Source of the DNA: Paraphysomonas bandaiensis
Taxonomy: Eukaryota; Chrysophyceae
Direction of reading: 5' to 3'
NCBI GenBank assembly: GCA_965644295.1
Contig: CBFFRP010000120.1
Location: 1 to 64,000, forward strand
Length of the DNA stretch: 64,000 bases
The translations under genes and the position numbers were made by a program. Each line of letters starts with the position of its first letter. Position 1 is the stretch's first letter. The notes below the pieces were generated by a model that saw only the letters and a program-made list of their open reading frames with translations, did no database searches and had not been told where the DNA came from. Of this stretch, positions 1-10,189 are shown piece by piece.

Positions 1-882
1 TGAAACTAGTGCCATTAGTCGAGGGGTAGTTGGGGGGAGGTTCATGGATGCTTATCTCTTAAAAATGCTGGGTCGCCATATGCAGCAACACTATTCACTT
101 CCACAACCAAAGCCTCTATTCCGTCTCAAGAAAGTTGTTGATCCCGTCACAGGAGCATTATCTTGCCAGCCCAATAATGCCCTTGAGAATGTTCATCCTA
201 GCTATGACGCGTATATGCATCTGGAAATGGCTCGTGACATGAAAGAATCGGTATGCCGCACCGCTGAGGCGTCATCGACCCTCACAGATGGAGATCCACG
301 GTATGCGAATATTCCCCTGCTCCCGCATGTTCTTCCGGACGGCACAGTAGTGGACGTCGGGGCAGAGCGGTTTCTCCCTCCAGAATTACTCTTTGATCCT
401 TCACAGCTTGATTTGGAGGCACCAGAACTGGTGGCTCTTGGGTTGGCGCCCTCTTGTTCTGGTGGTCTTCCAGGGAGTACTGATCCAGTGGAAAAGTTAG
501 TGGTGGACTCCATTTTGCGCTGTGATGCTGATAGTCAGGTATGCAGAATGTGTCTATATTCATCTGTTTGTTAGATCGTATGTATTTCAATCACGAGACT
601 GCTATACAGGCCACCTTCGCCAACAATTTAATTGTGACGGGCGGAAACTCTGCCTATGATGGCATGCCCGAACGCATCCGACAAGAGGTCGATCGAGCCG
701 CCCATAAAAATGCTCCAAATTGGAGGACTAACGTACTTTCCTCAGGAGCTAAGGAACGCCCGATATGTACCTGGATAGGGGGTTCTATTATAGCATCTCT
801 TGGGTCTTTACGCGAAATGTGGATGGCGCGCAGTGAATATGATGAACATGGAAGTGCCTTAATCGATAGGAAGTGCCCGTAG
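1..882 (+). CDS. Actin-related protein Arp4/ACTL6-like, 3' part (5' end outside window)
   Basis: This is the C-terminal part of an actin-fold protein. Two exons are visible, <2-538 and 610-882, separated by a 71-nt GT–AG intron in phase 0; the join gives about 269 residues. The first in-frame codons before the ATG at 44 are open and actin-like (VVGGRF then MDAYLLKML), so the gene enters from the left and that ATG is internal. Family marks are LIVTGGNS, the SWIGGSI-like block CTWIGGSII, LGSLREMW and the terminal DRKCP. The C-terminus and the block FGAERF-like GAERFLPPELLFDP fit Arp4/BAF53 better than conventional actin. Arp4 is known as a nuclear subunit of chromatin remodelling and NuA4/SWR1-type complexes; that role is inferred here from family. 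Another Arp class remains possible because the N-terminal half is missing. Confidence 0.8.
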
Positions 883-3100
883 TTTCACATGAGGATACGA
901 CATGCATGTGTATGTAATAAATAGTTAGAGTTTGTGTACACTCTTTTTTGTGGGGTAGCTTCCTTCAATAGGAAGAATCCATGCTACGTCTCAGACCGGA
1001 AACACCTAAAAAGCAAGAATAATATTATCAAGAAATTCTGAGTTCTGAGTGCTTGTTATGTGAATTATGATTTATACGTTCATGTACTCCAAAAATATGA
1101 ATTAAATTCGGTTGAGTATGTAGTAACTTCAACTATAATTTATCACAGTTGTCCTTGCAATAATTAGATCTTTCGTCCAACATTTCCAAGGCATGTGAAG
1201 CCTGTCGACTGTCGAGCGCAGCTATTCTTATTACCTCAGTGTAGTGCAAAAATATGCATTCTACTATACTTAATTTGATGTTGCTTCTGAAAGCATATCT
1301 CAATTAATTTTTAAAGAGGGTGAAAAACGTATCTATTATCTGGCTTGCGTGGCAATTAATGGAATTACCAATTAAAGTAATTGGTTAAAATTTAAAATAT
1401 GATATATGAAATGTGCCGATTAATTAGCTGGCTTAATTAAGTATATAGCATCAGAAGCTGTTTTCTCATATTGAAGACAGCTCTAAGACTTGAACACTCT
1501 AGAATAGTAACACTCCAGCTAAATCCCGGCTTGATGAATCTACTAGTCGAAAATGCTCTATTTTACCATATGCTCCTGATCTCCTCTTCATATAATACCT
1601 TCTGAGAACCTGATCGCTTGCTTCGATCCTATAGAGTATGAGCATTCTATAGTGTGTTCCAGTCTTAGATCTGTTTTCAATATGAGAATATTCAAGACAA
1701 CGAGAGAGGAGAGGTGGCAGTATACAGCGGTGCTGCAACTTTTGATTAGTTCTTTATTGAAAGCAAGAAAGATGAAAATGGTAGTGTAACGCCAAAATTA
1801 AACTACCACTCCAATTGTTGTTCAGCTATCATTGTTTGGCGAGATCTCAAGTGTTAGGAGTGCGTGTGAGCTATGGAGAATTTATAGTCTCTATATGTGC
1901 ACGATACGCTAATTGTTACTGATTCTTTTGCAGCACATAGAAGTAATTAGACATCAATGTATCACATTCATTTATATTCATACCTTGCACTTCCTCTATA
2001 TGTATGCATATTTCCCTCTATTCCTTTTATTACACTCCTATTACCATGCATGCTATAGCATAATGTACACGTGCTTGTGTGAGATCCATGTCTTGTCATA
2101 AGCACGATCTGCATGTGTATGCGACATAAATATGATGTATACATAGTATAGATACATATTTTATCACCTGATGGTCCATTTATATTGTTCTGAGACTGTG
2201 TGTGGTCGTCATATCTATGTGGAGTGCAGTGGACTCTAACTTCTGTTTTGCATGGTGTTTGGAGTCTTTACTTGTCAAGAATATCTGTCATCATGGACTT
2301 GACTAGTGTACCAAGTATCTACATCCATCTCTTACTAGTTATGGCGCTCTGGCATGCATCTCTGATGTGCGTTAAGAGCATCACCAACAGAGTCTCCAGC
2401 ACACCAAAATGAGAATACCGTCCAATCATATGCTTGTACTTGACGTAATACCATAGCTGTGGGTGAGAAATCCAAGTTTTTAGCTGTATACTGTTTTTTG
2501 ATGATCAAAAAGGGCGCGTTTTTTGCATGGTCGACTTTTTCTCACCCACAGATTGAAAAGTCATGAGAAAAAGTGACTTTTTAATATAAAAACAATGACT
2601 TTTCAATAATAAAATCAATATGTACAACCATCCCCACTTGAAGAGACTGTGTATCTGTAGTCAGCATCTTATTTTTTCGGAAATATATTGAATCAAAAAT
2701 ACTCTACATTACTGCAATACAACTACGGCTGGAATACACATAATTATTGTCTCAATAATAGAGGCATATATGAACGAAAATATCCCAAAGATGCCAATAC
2801 GACTGATTAGAGAGTTCGACATTCAGTAAGTGTTCTAGAAGACTGTTATCTCAACATAATCAATCAAACTATTGTTTCTAGATGTTATTCTATGCTTCTA
2901 AATGTGTGTGCTGCATGTCATCACTTCTTGTTTATATCTAGCTTTGCTAGTACACACATATAGGAGGGTGTCCTTCTATAGAACTGCTTGAGAATGTAAT
3001 CCATACACACTCATATAGAAGCAAGTGGTGCGTATGAATTTATTGATCTTCTCATTCTCATACACATACATGCTTATTCTTAGATGGTTGCATGTTATAC
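883..3100. other. Intergenic, AT-rich, no supported gene
   Basis: Only short, shadow-like open frames occur here. The one structured part is a pair of adjacent inverted repeats at 2457-2606, described separately. No RNA gene or transposon coding region was recognised. Confidence 0.6.
2457..2606. repeat. Two adjacent hairpin-forming inverted repeats
   Basis: The first pair is CTGTGGGTGAGAAA at 2457-2470 and its exact reverse complement at 2538-2551. The second pair is TTGAAAAGTCAT at 2553-2564 and its reverse complement at 2595-2606. The two hairpins abut each other. They may be a foldback element or a terminator-like structure; no target duplication is evident. Confidence 0.5.
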
Positions 3101-3242
3101 ATAGTAGCTGCATACAGCTTGAGTAATAGTAAATTTACTGTGACCTAAGCCGGTGTTTTAGTATTAACGTAAATGTTATAATAAAACACCAGCTTAGGCT
3201 ATAGTAAATTTACTATTTCTTAATCCAGATGCAGCTACTATA
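3101..3242. repeat. Foldback (hairpin) element with ~60-nt imperfect arms
   Basis: The left arm (3101-3160) starts ATAGTAGCTGCAT and ends CCGGTGTTTTA. The right arm (3182-3242) is its imperfect reverse complement, TAAAACACCAGC to GCAGCTACTATA, around a ~21-nt loop. Each arm contains the palindrome AGTAAATTTACT. This is typical of a foldback or MITE-like repeat. No coding capacity. Confidence 0.6.
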
Positions 3243-3309
3243 TATAAGAGTCAGAACTCATTTTGCATTACAATTTAACTAAATAGTGTTTAACTCTGAT
3301 ATGCTTCTA

Positions 3310-3620
3310 TTTAAAGCTACGAAAGCTACTTGTGCAACCACTTTCGCAATATCATTCAAAGCAAACGACGTGAGCAAGCAGAATGTTTATATACCTGGCA
3401 CCTGCTGATTCAGGATTTTTGAGTCCTCATTAAAGTGAATAGCTCGGATTCTTGACTTTAGCTCAATACCTTGAGGTGGGCCCATTCCCGGATGCCTGTT
3501 TATTCGTCAAGACACAAGTGACACTTACTAGTGGCCCCACTGGCATTTGGCTAGAAGACATATCTCGGAGTACTTTTCCCCCAGAACACCACCCTACTGA
3601 GGGCTGATTGATGATAACAT
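3310..3620 (-). repeat. Diverged copy of the SINE-like dispersed element, type B
   Basis: This stretch shares blocks with the better copy at 37939-38434. Shared blocks include CCTTGAGGTGGGCCCATT, GATGCCTG(T/C)TTATTCG, ACACAAGTGACACT and CCCCCAGAACACCAC, in the same order. It lacks the conserved terminus that contains TATTGAAAGTC. The copia element inserted about 40 bp to its right. Orientation follows the scheme in which the TATTGAAAGTC end is the element's 3' end. Confidence 0.6.
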
Positions 3621-3655
3621 CAGGCTGATGCGAGCACGTTTATAGGCTCGCAACT

Positions 3656-3660
3656 ACTTG
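3656..3660. repeat. 5-bp target site duplication ACTTG, left of copia element
   Basis: ACTTG directly precedes the 5' LTR and recurs at 9116-9120 directly after the 3' LTR. Five bp is the usual duplication length for Ty1/copia integrases. The pair fixes both element boundaries. Confidence 0.9.
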
Positions 3661-3953
3661 TATTAGAATATGGACTGTATCCTAGTATATTCAATGTGGT
3701 ACTTGAAGACAATGTACGAGAATACAGTGAAGTATGGTGATGTGTAGATGCTGTTATGATATTGAGAAAACTGAAATAGTTTGCTCTTTCAAGATATGTT
3801 TAGTAGCGAAAGGTCTACAGAAGTAGTGATTTATGCATGGCACAAAACGAGCTTGTGTTGTTTAACACAATTTGTGTAAACGATATTAATAAATCTATCT
3901 AGTCTAACAACTTAATCTCTCTTTGATCTAAGTAAAATGAGCATTTCCCAACA
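3661..3953 (+). repeat. 5' LTR of copia element
   Basis: Starts TATTAGAATATGG and ends CATTTCCCAACA. It matches 8823-9115 base for base as far as I can read. The gag-pol start codon lies at 3937, within its last 17 bases. AATAAA-like text occurs near 3888. Confidence 0.95.
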
Positions 3954-6900
3954 TGGTAGCGAGCGAGGAGGAGAGAAGGAGGATAGAGGAGTAGTTCCTC
4001 AGTTCAACGAGACTAACGTTGAACAATGGATTGAGGACTTCGAGACATTCCTTATGAGGAAGGAACAAAGCGAGGTAGCGGTGGAACTGCCACCTAAGGA
4101 GAGCGACTTCGGGGAGCAGCCACTTACGTTGATGGAGGAGAAGGCGTACAGACAGGCTGTGAAGAGGTATTGGAAGGCGAACGCCATAGCTTATTCTTAC
4201 TGCAGGGATGCGGTGCAGCATTCCCCGAAAGCGCTGCGTAAATTCCATCTTACCCACAAAGCGTTCAAGGCAGAAGGGAGTGGTGTAAACAGGTTCAAAA
4301 CACATGTAATGATTGATGAGTTGAAGAAGTGTTTTGCTGGAGGGAAGCAAAATAGGATCAGTGACCTCTTAACTCAATATGGTTCTTTCCGTATGCGTCC
4401 GGAGGAGACGGCGAAGGACTACGTACTACGGTTCGAACTACTGCTGAAGGAACTACAGGAGCAGCAGCAGGATATCTCGGAGGTATCAAAAACAAGTCGA
4501 CTACGAGAAGGCTTGCTCAATGAAGAGTATGCTCAACTGAGAGTTGGATTATACTTGATGGATGATGATGTTAATTATGTAACTGTATCACGTAAGATAG
4601 AAGGCTATGATGATACTATGGCTGGGAAGGAAGCGTTGGAGAAGAAGCGTAAAAGAGTGGAGGAGCTGAACCTGATAGACAGTAAGAAACGATATCGCAG
4701 AGAGAGGGATCATCGTAAGAAGAACAACGGTAAGAAGAAGCCGATGAAGAAGGATACAGAGATTACAGGGCAGCGACCTGGAAGTGCCGAATATACTGGG
4801 TGCAGAAATTGTAAGTCAAAGGAACATCTTGCCATCGATTGTCCAGCATCGAAAAAGAAGTACTCGCAAAGCAAGAGCAAGGCTGTGAGGTTTCAAGATG
4901 GAAGGAAACCAGACAAAAGACTACTTACAGTTGAAAACATCAGGCGTGGAGAGCCAGCGGATTTGTCTGACGAAGACGAAGCAAATATGATCGAGCAACA
5001 GGAAGAGTATCACTTGTCATGTAATGTGTATGAGACGAATATATGCAGTAGTGTGCATGAGGATATTCACTATACATACATTGATACCTGTTGTTCGTCA
5101 TCAATGTTTTTGATAAATGATGTGAATATACTTGATAGTCATATGCACACATCAAAGGTTATTAATGGTTCGAAAAAAGGGTCAGAGATATGCGTCACGA
5201 GTGTAGGTTCCCGTGGAGCATGGAAGAACATTGAGGTATCAAGTCAGATAAATCGGTGTCTTTGTTCTGGACGGAAGTTGAACGATATGGGATATCGATT
5301 TACTGTATGGTATGGTATACAGATATATGACAGAAATACGGATGAGCTGGTGTTGGAGGGACCTATGAAGAATGGAATGACTGCTGTGCCAACACAGCAG
5401 TTATTGGAGCTTCCAGACGTATCGACATCCAGTGATTCAGAAGTAAATCTCAGTGACCGTACGGGTGAGGATGAACTGGAGCTGTTACATAGGAGAGCGG
5501 GTCATTTTAACAAGCATGCGTTGGTAGAAGCCCACAAAAGAATGCTAATTATTGGGACTGGACTGAAACGAAAACATCTCTCGAAACGTGTTTCCAAAGA
5601 ACAGTGTCTATGTGATGTATGCGCCAGGGCGAAGATCACCAGAGTAAGTTTTCGGACAAAGGATGAGGACTCCGTTCGTCCAAATTTCTCGGCCGATATA
5701 GCAGTATACTTAAATTGTCCAGCTCGAGGAGGGGAAATATATGTGCTCAAACTAACACACCATGCCAGTCGGATGTTCTGGTCGGAAGGGCTTGTTCATA
5801 GGACTGGGTCATCGGTACTGCAGGTTTTCAAGAAGATTTTTGAAGGAGATGTGAAAAGGTACAAATTAGAAATGCATCATTACCATGCAGATGGAGCAGG
5901 GGAGCTAATATGTGATGAGCTGCGACAATATCTTAGGTCACAGGGTTGCTATCAACATACGTGGAGCTCTACGGACTCTCCTGAGATGAACGCGATTGAG
6001 GAGCGGAAATTCAGGACCTGTGGTGAGATGACATTAGCGATGCTGATTCAGTCAGGATTGCCTTCACAGTTTTGGCTAGATGCCTACATGGCAGCCAGGT
6101 ACATATTAATTCGATTGCCTACAAAGACAGCGAAGGGGTATATGTCCCCTCTTGAATTTTTGACTGGTGAGGCTCCCAACCTGAAATATCTCAGAGTATG
6201 GGGGTGTCGTGCGTATGTCCTCACTACAAAGGCGGATCGACGGAAAGACTGGGACGACAAGGCCCTTATCGGATATCTGATAGGATATTCAGATGAAAAG
6301 GTAGGATATGATGTATATCTACCTGCGACTGATAGGGTCGTCACGTCGGTACATGTATTAACTGATGAGTCCATACCGTCACGCTCGGAGAGCTATTTCG
6401 CTGAGATAGATGCTCTTCGAGTGAAGGAGGCCGAGAGACCGAAAATTGTGTCTGACTATGCGGGCTTAGAAGGTACATATCATATTGATGATGAGGATGG
6501 TCTTCTCTACAAGACCACGAGAGTAGTAGAACGAAAGGGGGTAATAGTAGCCTATCGATCTCTGGTAACTGCAGGTCGGAAGCATATCGAGCACCGGGTG
6601 CCGATTCACGTCGAGGACGTAGTGCGAATGACTGCAGAAACTCCCGGGAATACCGGATATATAGGAAAGGGGGACGCCCTGAGTACTATGCCAGCCAGGG
6701 TGCTGGACCAGGGAAGACCTGGAGGGTTACAGGAGAGTCCTGACCCAACCTGTCAGGAGACAGCTGTGAGGTTGCAGACCTCTGAAGACTATGAGTCTGG
6801 GGTTGTGAGCGGGGCTCCTCCCACAACGCACGATGTGCGTGCTCAGGATGAGCAAGGTACGGGTTCTTATATACCTCGTCGACCGATTGAACTAGATGGT

Positions 6901-8649
6901 GATGGTCGGGTCCGACGCAAACGGCTGCAGCGGAGACTGGCAAACGCGTCAGTTTTAGGAGAGATTAATATGGTTGAAGTACCGGATGCGCATAATATTG
7001 ATCTTAACCATGCAGAGACAGAAGATATCAAGATACCAAATTCATATGCCGAGGCAGAGAGATCTCCACAGTATCAACAATGGAGAAAAGCTCGAATGGT
7101 GGAGAAGACATCATTGCTGAAAAGACGTGTCTTGAAGATCGTGAAAATTCCAAGCGGAGTGAAATTAGTTAGAGCGAAATATGTGCATACGGTGAAGCGA
7201 GACATACTAGGGAATATAGTAAAGTACAAGGCTCGGCTAGTGGCATTAGGAAATCTCCAAGAGAAGAAGGAGGAGGAGCCGTCCACTTTCGCTCCAGTGG
7301 TTAAGGGTATAACCATTAGACTAGTGTTAGCGATTGCGTTTATGTTACAGATGCATGTGCATCAATTAGATGTATCATCCGCATTTTGCTATGCAGATCT
7401 GGAGGATGACGTGTATATGGCACCTCCACCAGATGAGGAATTACTAGCTGGATGGTGTTTTCAACTAATCAAGGCATTGTATGGACTGCGATCTTCACCG
7501 CGACAGTGGAATAAACATATTGACAAGTTTATTAAATCATTGCATTTTACTCCGTGTATTTTGGATACGTGTTTGTATATGCGATGGAGTAACGGAAAAC
7601 TGCATTTATTATTGATATATGTTGATGATATCATAATTGCATCCGCTGATCTGACTTACTTGGAAAGCGTAAAGCGTAGGTTCTGTGAAACATTCGAGAT
7701 GCATGATCTGGGAGTGTGTAAGCGATTTCTGAACATCAGGATAACCAGAGGAGAAAATTGGTATATGTTAGATCAATCTGAGTATGCTAAGAATATTATC
7801 AAGAAATTCAGCTCAGTTATGGGAAAGAGTAGTAAGAATAAGGAGGCCCCACTACCTACTAATGTTCAGGATCTGTTGGCAGAGGAACGTGAACTTACGG
7901 AGGAGCAGAAGCAGTGGGTTGACTCATTTCCGTATCGGCAAATTATTGGAGCAGTGTTGTATCTAGCAATGCATACTAGACCTGATCTGGCTTATGCAGT
8001 GGGGTTATTGTCTCGATTTAGTAGTTGTCCGACATATGCATCGTGCAAACTGGCGATTCACTTATTGAAATATTTGCGTGGAACAATTGATGAGGGCATC
8101 AGATTCAGTGGGAGTGAGTTCGACTTACATGTGTTCAGTGATTCAGATTGGGCTGGTGATAGACTGACTCGGCGATCGACAACAGGATACATTGTGTTCT
8201 TATGTGCAGGCGCATTGGCCTGGCAGTCTAAACTACAGACCACAGTTGCAACTTCGAGCATGGAATCTGAATATATGGCGGAGTATGCGGCTATGCAAGA
8301 ACTGGTGTGGCTTCGGGGGGTGTTCAAGGAGCTCGGGCTCTTAGTTGCGAAGCCGACTCCATTCTTTATGGATAGCAAGAGTGCGAAAGATCTCTCCGAG
8401 AATCCTGTGTATCATAAGAGGTCGAAGCATATAGACATCAAGTATCACTGGGTGAGAGAGCATGTAAATGGAAAATTTCCTACGGCAAAGTTGATTCATG
8501 TGTCGACGGATGATATGGCGGCTGATATTTTCACGAAGGCATTGTCAACGAAACTTTTCAGTCGTCATGAGAAAACTATTACCGGGGTTAAGAGAAGTGT
8601 GTCAACCAGAGTTGAGGAGCAGCAGAAGAAGCGACCCCGAAGAGGTTAA
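3937..8649 (+). CDS. Copia gag-pol polyprotein (1570 aa)
   Basis: A single frame encodes all retrotransposon functions. In order: Gag (about 1-280); a CX2CX4HX4C zinc knuckle (CRNCKSKEHLAIDC, ~289-302); an aspartic-protease segment around residue 383 (YIDTCCSSSM); the GAG pre-integrase His/Cys finger (~515-565); the integrase core with D (ADI, ~587), D (HADGAGE, ~652) and E (IEERKFR, ~688); reverse transcriptase with YVDD (~1228); and RNase H with DSDWAGD and ADIFTKAL towards the C-terminus. The protein drives reverse transcription and integration of the element. Two oddities are the ATG inside the LTR, so the first codons also encode U5 and the primer site, and the protease triad reading DTC instead of D-S/T-G. 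There are no stops or frameshifts. It must be cleaved or otherwise regulated to balance Gag and Pol, which the sequence does not show. Confidence 0.95.
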   Translation: MSISQHGSERGGEKEDRGVVPQFNETNVEQWIEDFETFLMRKEQSEVAVELPPKESDFGEQPLTLMEEKAYRQAVKRYWKANAIAYSYCRDAVQHSPKALRKFHLTHKAFKAEGSGVNRFKTHVMIDELKKCFAGGKQNRISDLLTQYGSFRMRPEETAKDYVLRFELLLKELQEQQQDISEVSKTSRLREGLLNEEYAQLRVGLYLMDDDVNYVTVSRKIEGYDDTMAGKEALEKKRKRVEELNLIDSKKRYRRERDHRKKNNGKKKPMKKDTEITGQRPGSAEYTGCRNCKSKEHLAIDCPASKKKYSQSKSKAVRFQDGRKPDKRLLTVENIRRGEPADLSDEDEANMIEQQEEYHLSCNVYETNICSSVHEDIHYTYIDTCCSSSMFLINDVNILDSHMHTSKVINGSKKGSEICVTSVGSRGAWKNIEVSSQINRCLCSGRKLNDMGYRFTVWYGIQIYDRNTDELVLEGPMKNGMTAVPTQQLLELPDVSTSSDSEVNLSDRTGEDELELLHRRAGHFNKHALVEAHKRMLIIGTGLKRKHLSKRVSKEQCLCDVCARAKITRVSFRTKDEDSVRPNFSADIAVYLNCPARGGEIYVLKLTHHASRMFWSEGLVHRTGSSVLQVFKKIFEGDVKRYKLEMHHYHADGAGELICDELRQYLRSQGCYQHTWSSTDSPEMNAIEERKFRTCGEMTLAMLIQSGLPSQFWLDAYMAARYILIRLPTKTAKGYMSPLEFLTGEAPNLKYLRVWGCRAYVLTTKADRRKDWDDKALIGYLIGYSDEKVGYDVYLPATDRVVTSVHVLTDESIPSRSESYFAEIDALRVKEAERPKIVSDYAGLEGTYHIDDEDGLLYKTTRVVERKGVIVAYRSLVTAGRKHIEHRVPIHVEDVVRMTAETPGNTGYIGKGDALSTMPARVLDQGRPGGLQESPDPTCQETAVRLQTSEDYESGVVSGAPPTTHDVRAQDEQGTGSYIPRRPIELDGDGRVRRKRLQRRLANASVLGEINMVEVPDAHNIDLNHAETEDIKIPNSYAEAERSPQYQQWRKARMVEKTSLLKRRVLKIVKIPSGVKLVRAKYVHTVKRDILGNIVKYKARLVALGNLQEKKEEEPSTFAPVVKGITIRLVLAIAFMLQMHVHQLDVSSAFCYADLEDDVYMAPPPDEELLAGWCFQLIKALYGLRSSPRQWNKHIDKFIKSLHFTPCILDTCLYMRWSNGKLHLLLIYVDDIIIASADLTYLESVKRRFCETFEMHDLGVCKRFLNIRITRGENWYMLDQSEYAKNIIKKFSSVMGKSSKNKEAPLPTNVQDLLAEERELTEEQKQWVDSFPYRQIIGAVLYLAMHTRPDLAYAVGLLSRFSSCPTYASCKLAIHLLKYLRGTIDEGIRFSGSEFDLHVFSDSDWAGDRLTRRSTTGYIVFLCAGALAWQSKLQTTVATSSMESEYMAEYAAMQELVWLRGVFKELGLLVAKPTPFFMDSKSAKDLSENPVYHKRSKHIDIKYHWVREHVNGKFPTAKLIHVSTDDMAADIFTKALSTKLFSRHEKTITGVKRSVSTRVEEQQKKRPRRG
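3954..3968 (+). promoter_or_regulatory. Primer binding site of copia element
   Basis: TGGTAGCGAGCG begins immediately after the LTR. TGGTAGC is complementary to a tRNA 3' end GCTACCA, as in initiator tRNA-Met used by many copia elements. The complementarity beyond seven bases is not verified. The site is also translated, since the ORF starts upstream. Confidence 0.6.
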
Positions 8650-8813
8650 AGGTGTGTTTTAGTGGGTGAGAATCCCACATAACTATATATCTAGTTGACT
8701 GCTAGTTATATATGTATCTTGATAAGATTTCACATCTATTTTACCTATGAGACTAGTTTATAGCATGAAGATCACTGTACTCATTGTTGTTTCGTATCAC
8801 TGCATTCTACATT

Positions 8814-8822
8814 GAGTGGGAG
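8814..8822 (+). promoter_or_regulatory. Polypurine tract of copia element
   Basis: GAGTGGGAG lies directly before the 3' LTR. This is the position and composition of a plus-strand primer. Confidence 0.7.
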
Positions 8823-9115
8823 TATTAGAATATGGACTGTATCCTAGTATATTCAATGTGGTACTTGAAGACAATGTACGAGAATACAGTGAAGTATGGT
8901 GATGTGTAGATGCTGTTATGATATTGAGAAAACTGAAATAGTTTGCTCTTTCAAGATATGTTTAGTAGCGAAAGGTCTACAGAAGTAGTGATTTATGCAT
9001 GGCACAAAACGAGCTTGTGTTGTTTAACACAATTTGTGTAAACGATATTAATAAATCTATCTAGTCTAACAACTTAATCTCTCTTTGATCTAAGTAAAAT
9101 GAGCATTTCCCAACA
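8823..9115 (+). repeat. 3' LTR of copia element
   Basis: Identical to 3661-3953 by eye, followed by the target duplication ACTTG at 9116-9120. Confidence 0.95.
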
Positions 9116-9120
9116 ACTTG
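9116..9120. repeat. 5-bp target site duplication ACTTG, right of copia element
   Basis: Matches 3656-3660. Joining the two flanks restores the pre-insertion site GCAACTACTTGCATACC. Confidence 0.9.
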
Positions 9121-9257
9121 CATACCGCAACCAATTAGTTTGAAAGCTTATTCAGTAGAAATAAGATTGAACAAGAATACATTTAGAGTCACATATACTT
9201 TAGAATTATGAATTGACAGTTGAGCAAGCTATGTTGGCAACTAGCAGCTAATGTATA

Positions 9258-9622
9258 CCACACCACCCACCTCTCAGCACACACATCTAGCACTCGGTAC
9301 ACTCAGGACCTTAATACAGAACCCTGTACCTCAGAGCCTGGTGGAATCTAATCCTAAGGGGAGACCCCTGACAACACGCGCCAGTGAGTCCTAGGACACA
9401 CGATCAGGGCAAAACTCACAATCAACATTAAGAACGGAAGTGGTCGCACCTTGGTGCTTGCGGCGACGCACAAGCAGCTTCTGTAGCGCTAAATAGTAAG
9501 ATAATAGAATTTGTGCTGATTAGTTATGGGTAGAGGTCTAAATAGTATGTCTAGCATTCAACTGGCCACTACATTGGTGCAGGTTTTTAACGCCTATTGC
9601 TAAATGATAAGGCTTTCAATAT
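9258..9622 (+). repeat. SINE-like dispersed element, type A copy
   Basis: This is the reverse complement of most of 57314-57777. Shared blocks include GCACTCGGTACACTCAGGAC, GGGGAGACCCC, AACACGCGCCAGTGAGTCC, GCTGATTAGTTATGG and the conserved end CTTTCAATAT. It lacks the outer ~100 bp present at 57.7 kb, so it looks truncated at the end opposite to CTTTCAATAT. That is the pattern of 5' truncation in target-primed retroposons. No coding frame. Confidence 0.7.
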
Positions 9623-10189
9623 AGCTACTTGAGGATTGATAAGTTGATAAGTACTGCTAAGAGCCCCTAATTTTTAAAAGTACAATATACAATATATCCA
9701 TATATCCTTCCCTAGTCCTACGAAATATCTGGATACTTACTTCTAAGAAATAAAAGATGATATTATTCAAAAATTTGCACCTTCTGATGATATTATATAT
9801 TATTAATATTATATATACTATTAACTATTAACAGTCAATATAGCTTTCAGTGAAAACTCTTCACGTATTAAATCTAGCACACATTTTTGTGGACTAGCTA
9901 ACTCAATGCATGCGAGAAGGTTAAGACAGCCACAACGATTTGGTTACAAAAATATTCCTAGTTGTAGCTCACTTTTGGGAACAATAAAGGACTGTAATGC
10001 AAACTATATTGATCATATTAATGATGCTATCAAAACTTCTGACAAGAAGAAATGATGAATACAAACTAATTACCCGAGTAGGCTAAAAACCACGAACACA
10101 ATGCTGGACATAGAGTGAACATCTAAATCTAACTGGAATGACTGCAAAATAACGCAACAGAAGGTAAGACTACTCTGACCCAGAGAATG
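9623..10189. other. Intergenic, AT-rich, nothing recognised
   Basis: Low-complexity AT-rich DNA between a dispersed repeat and the 3' end of the WNK gene. No supported gene or RNA. Confidence 0.5.

Larger units (their letters stand above)
3661..9115 (+). mobile_element. Ty1/copia LTR retrotransposon, complete and apparently intact
   Basis: The element is 5455 bp. It has two 293-bp LTRs that I read as identical, a tRNA-type primer binding site right after the 5' LTR, one uninterrupted gag-pol frame, a purine-rich tract before the 3' LTR and a 5-bp target duplication. Integrase precedes reverse transcriptase, which defines copia. Identical LTRs and an unbroken frame mean insertion was recent and the copy may be active. 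The LTR termini are TATTAG and CAACA rather than the usual TG and CA. The 3' untranslated stretch at 8650-8813 carries no recognised feature. Confidence 0.95.

Noticed and set aside
202-590. Minus-strand frames over the Arp4 exon
   Set aside because: They are shadows of the actin-related frame, which has clear family motifs and a consistent intron.
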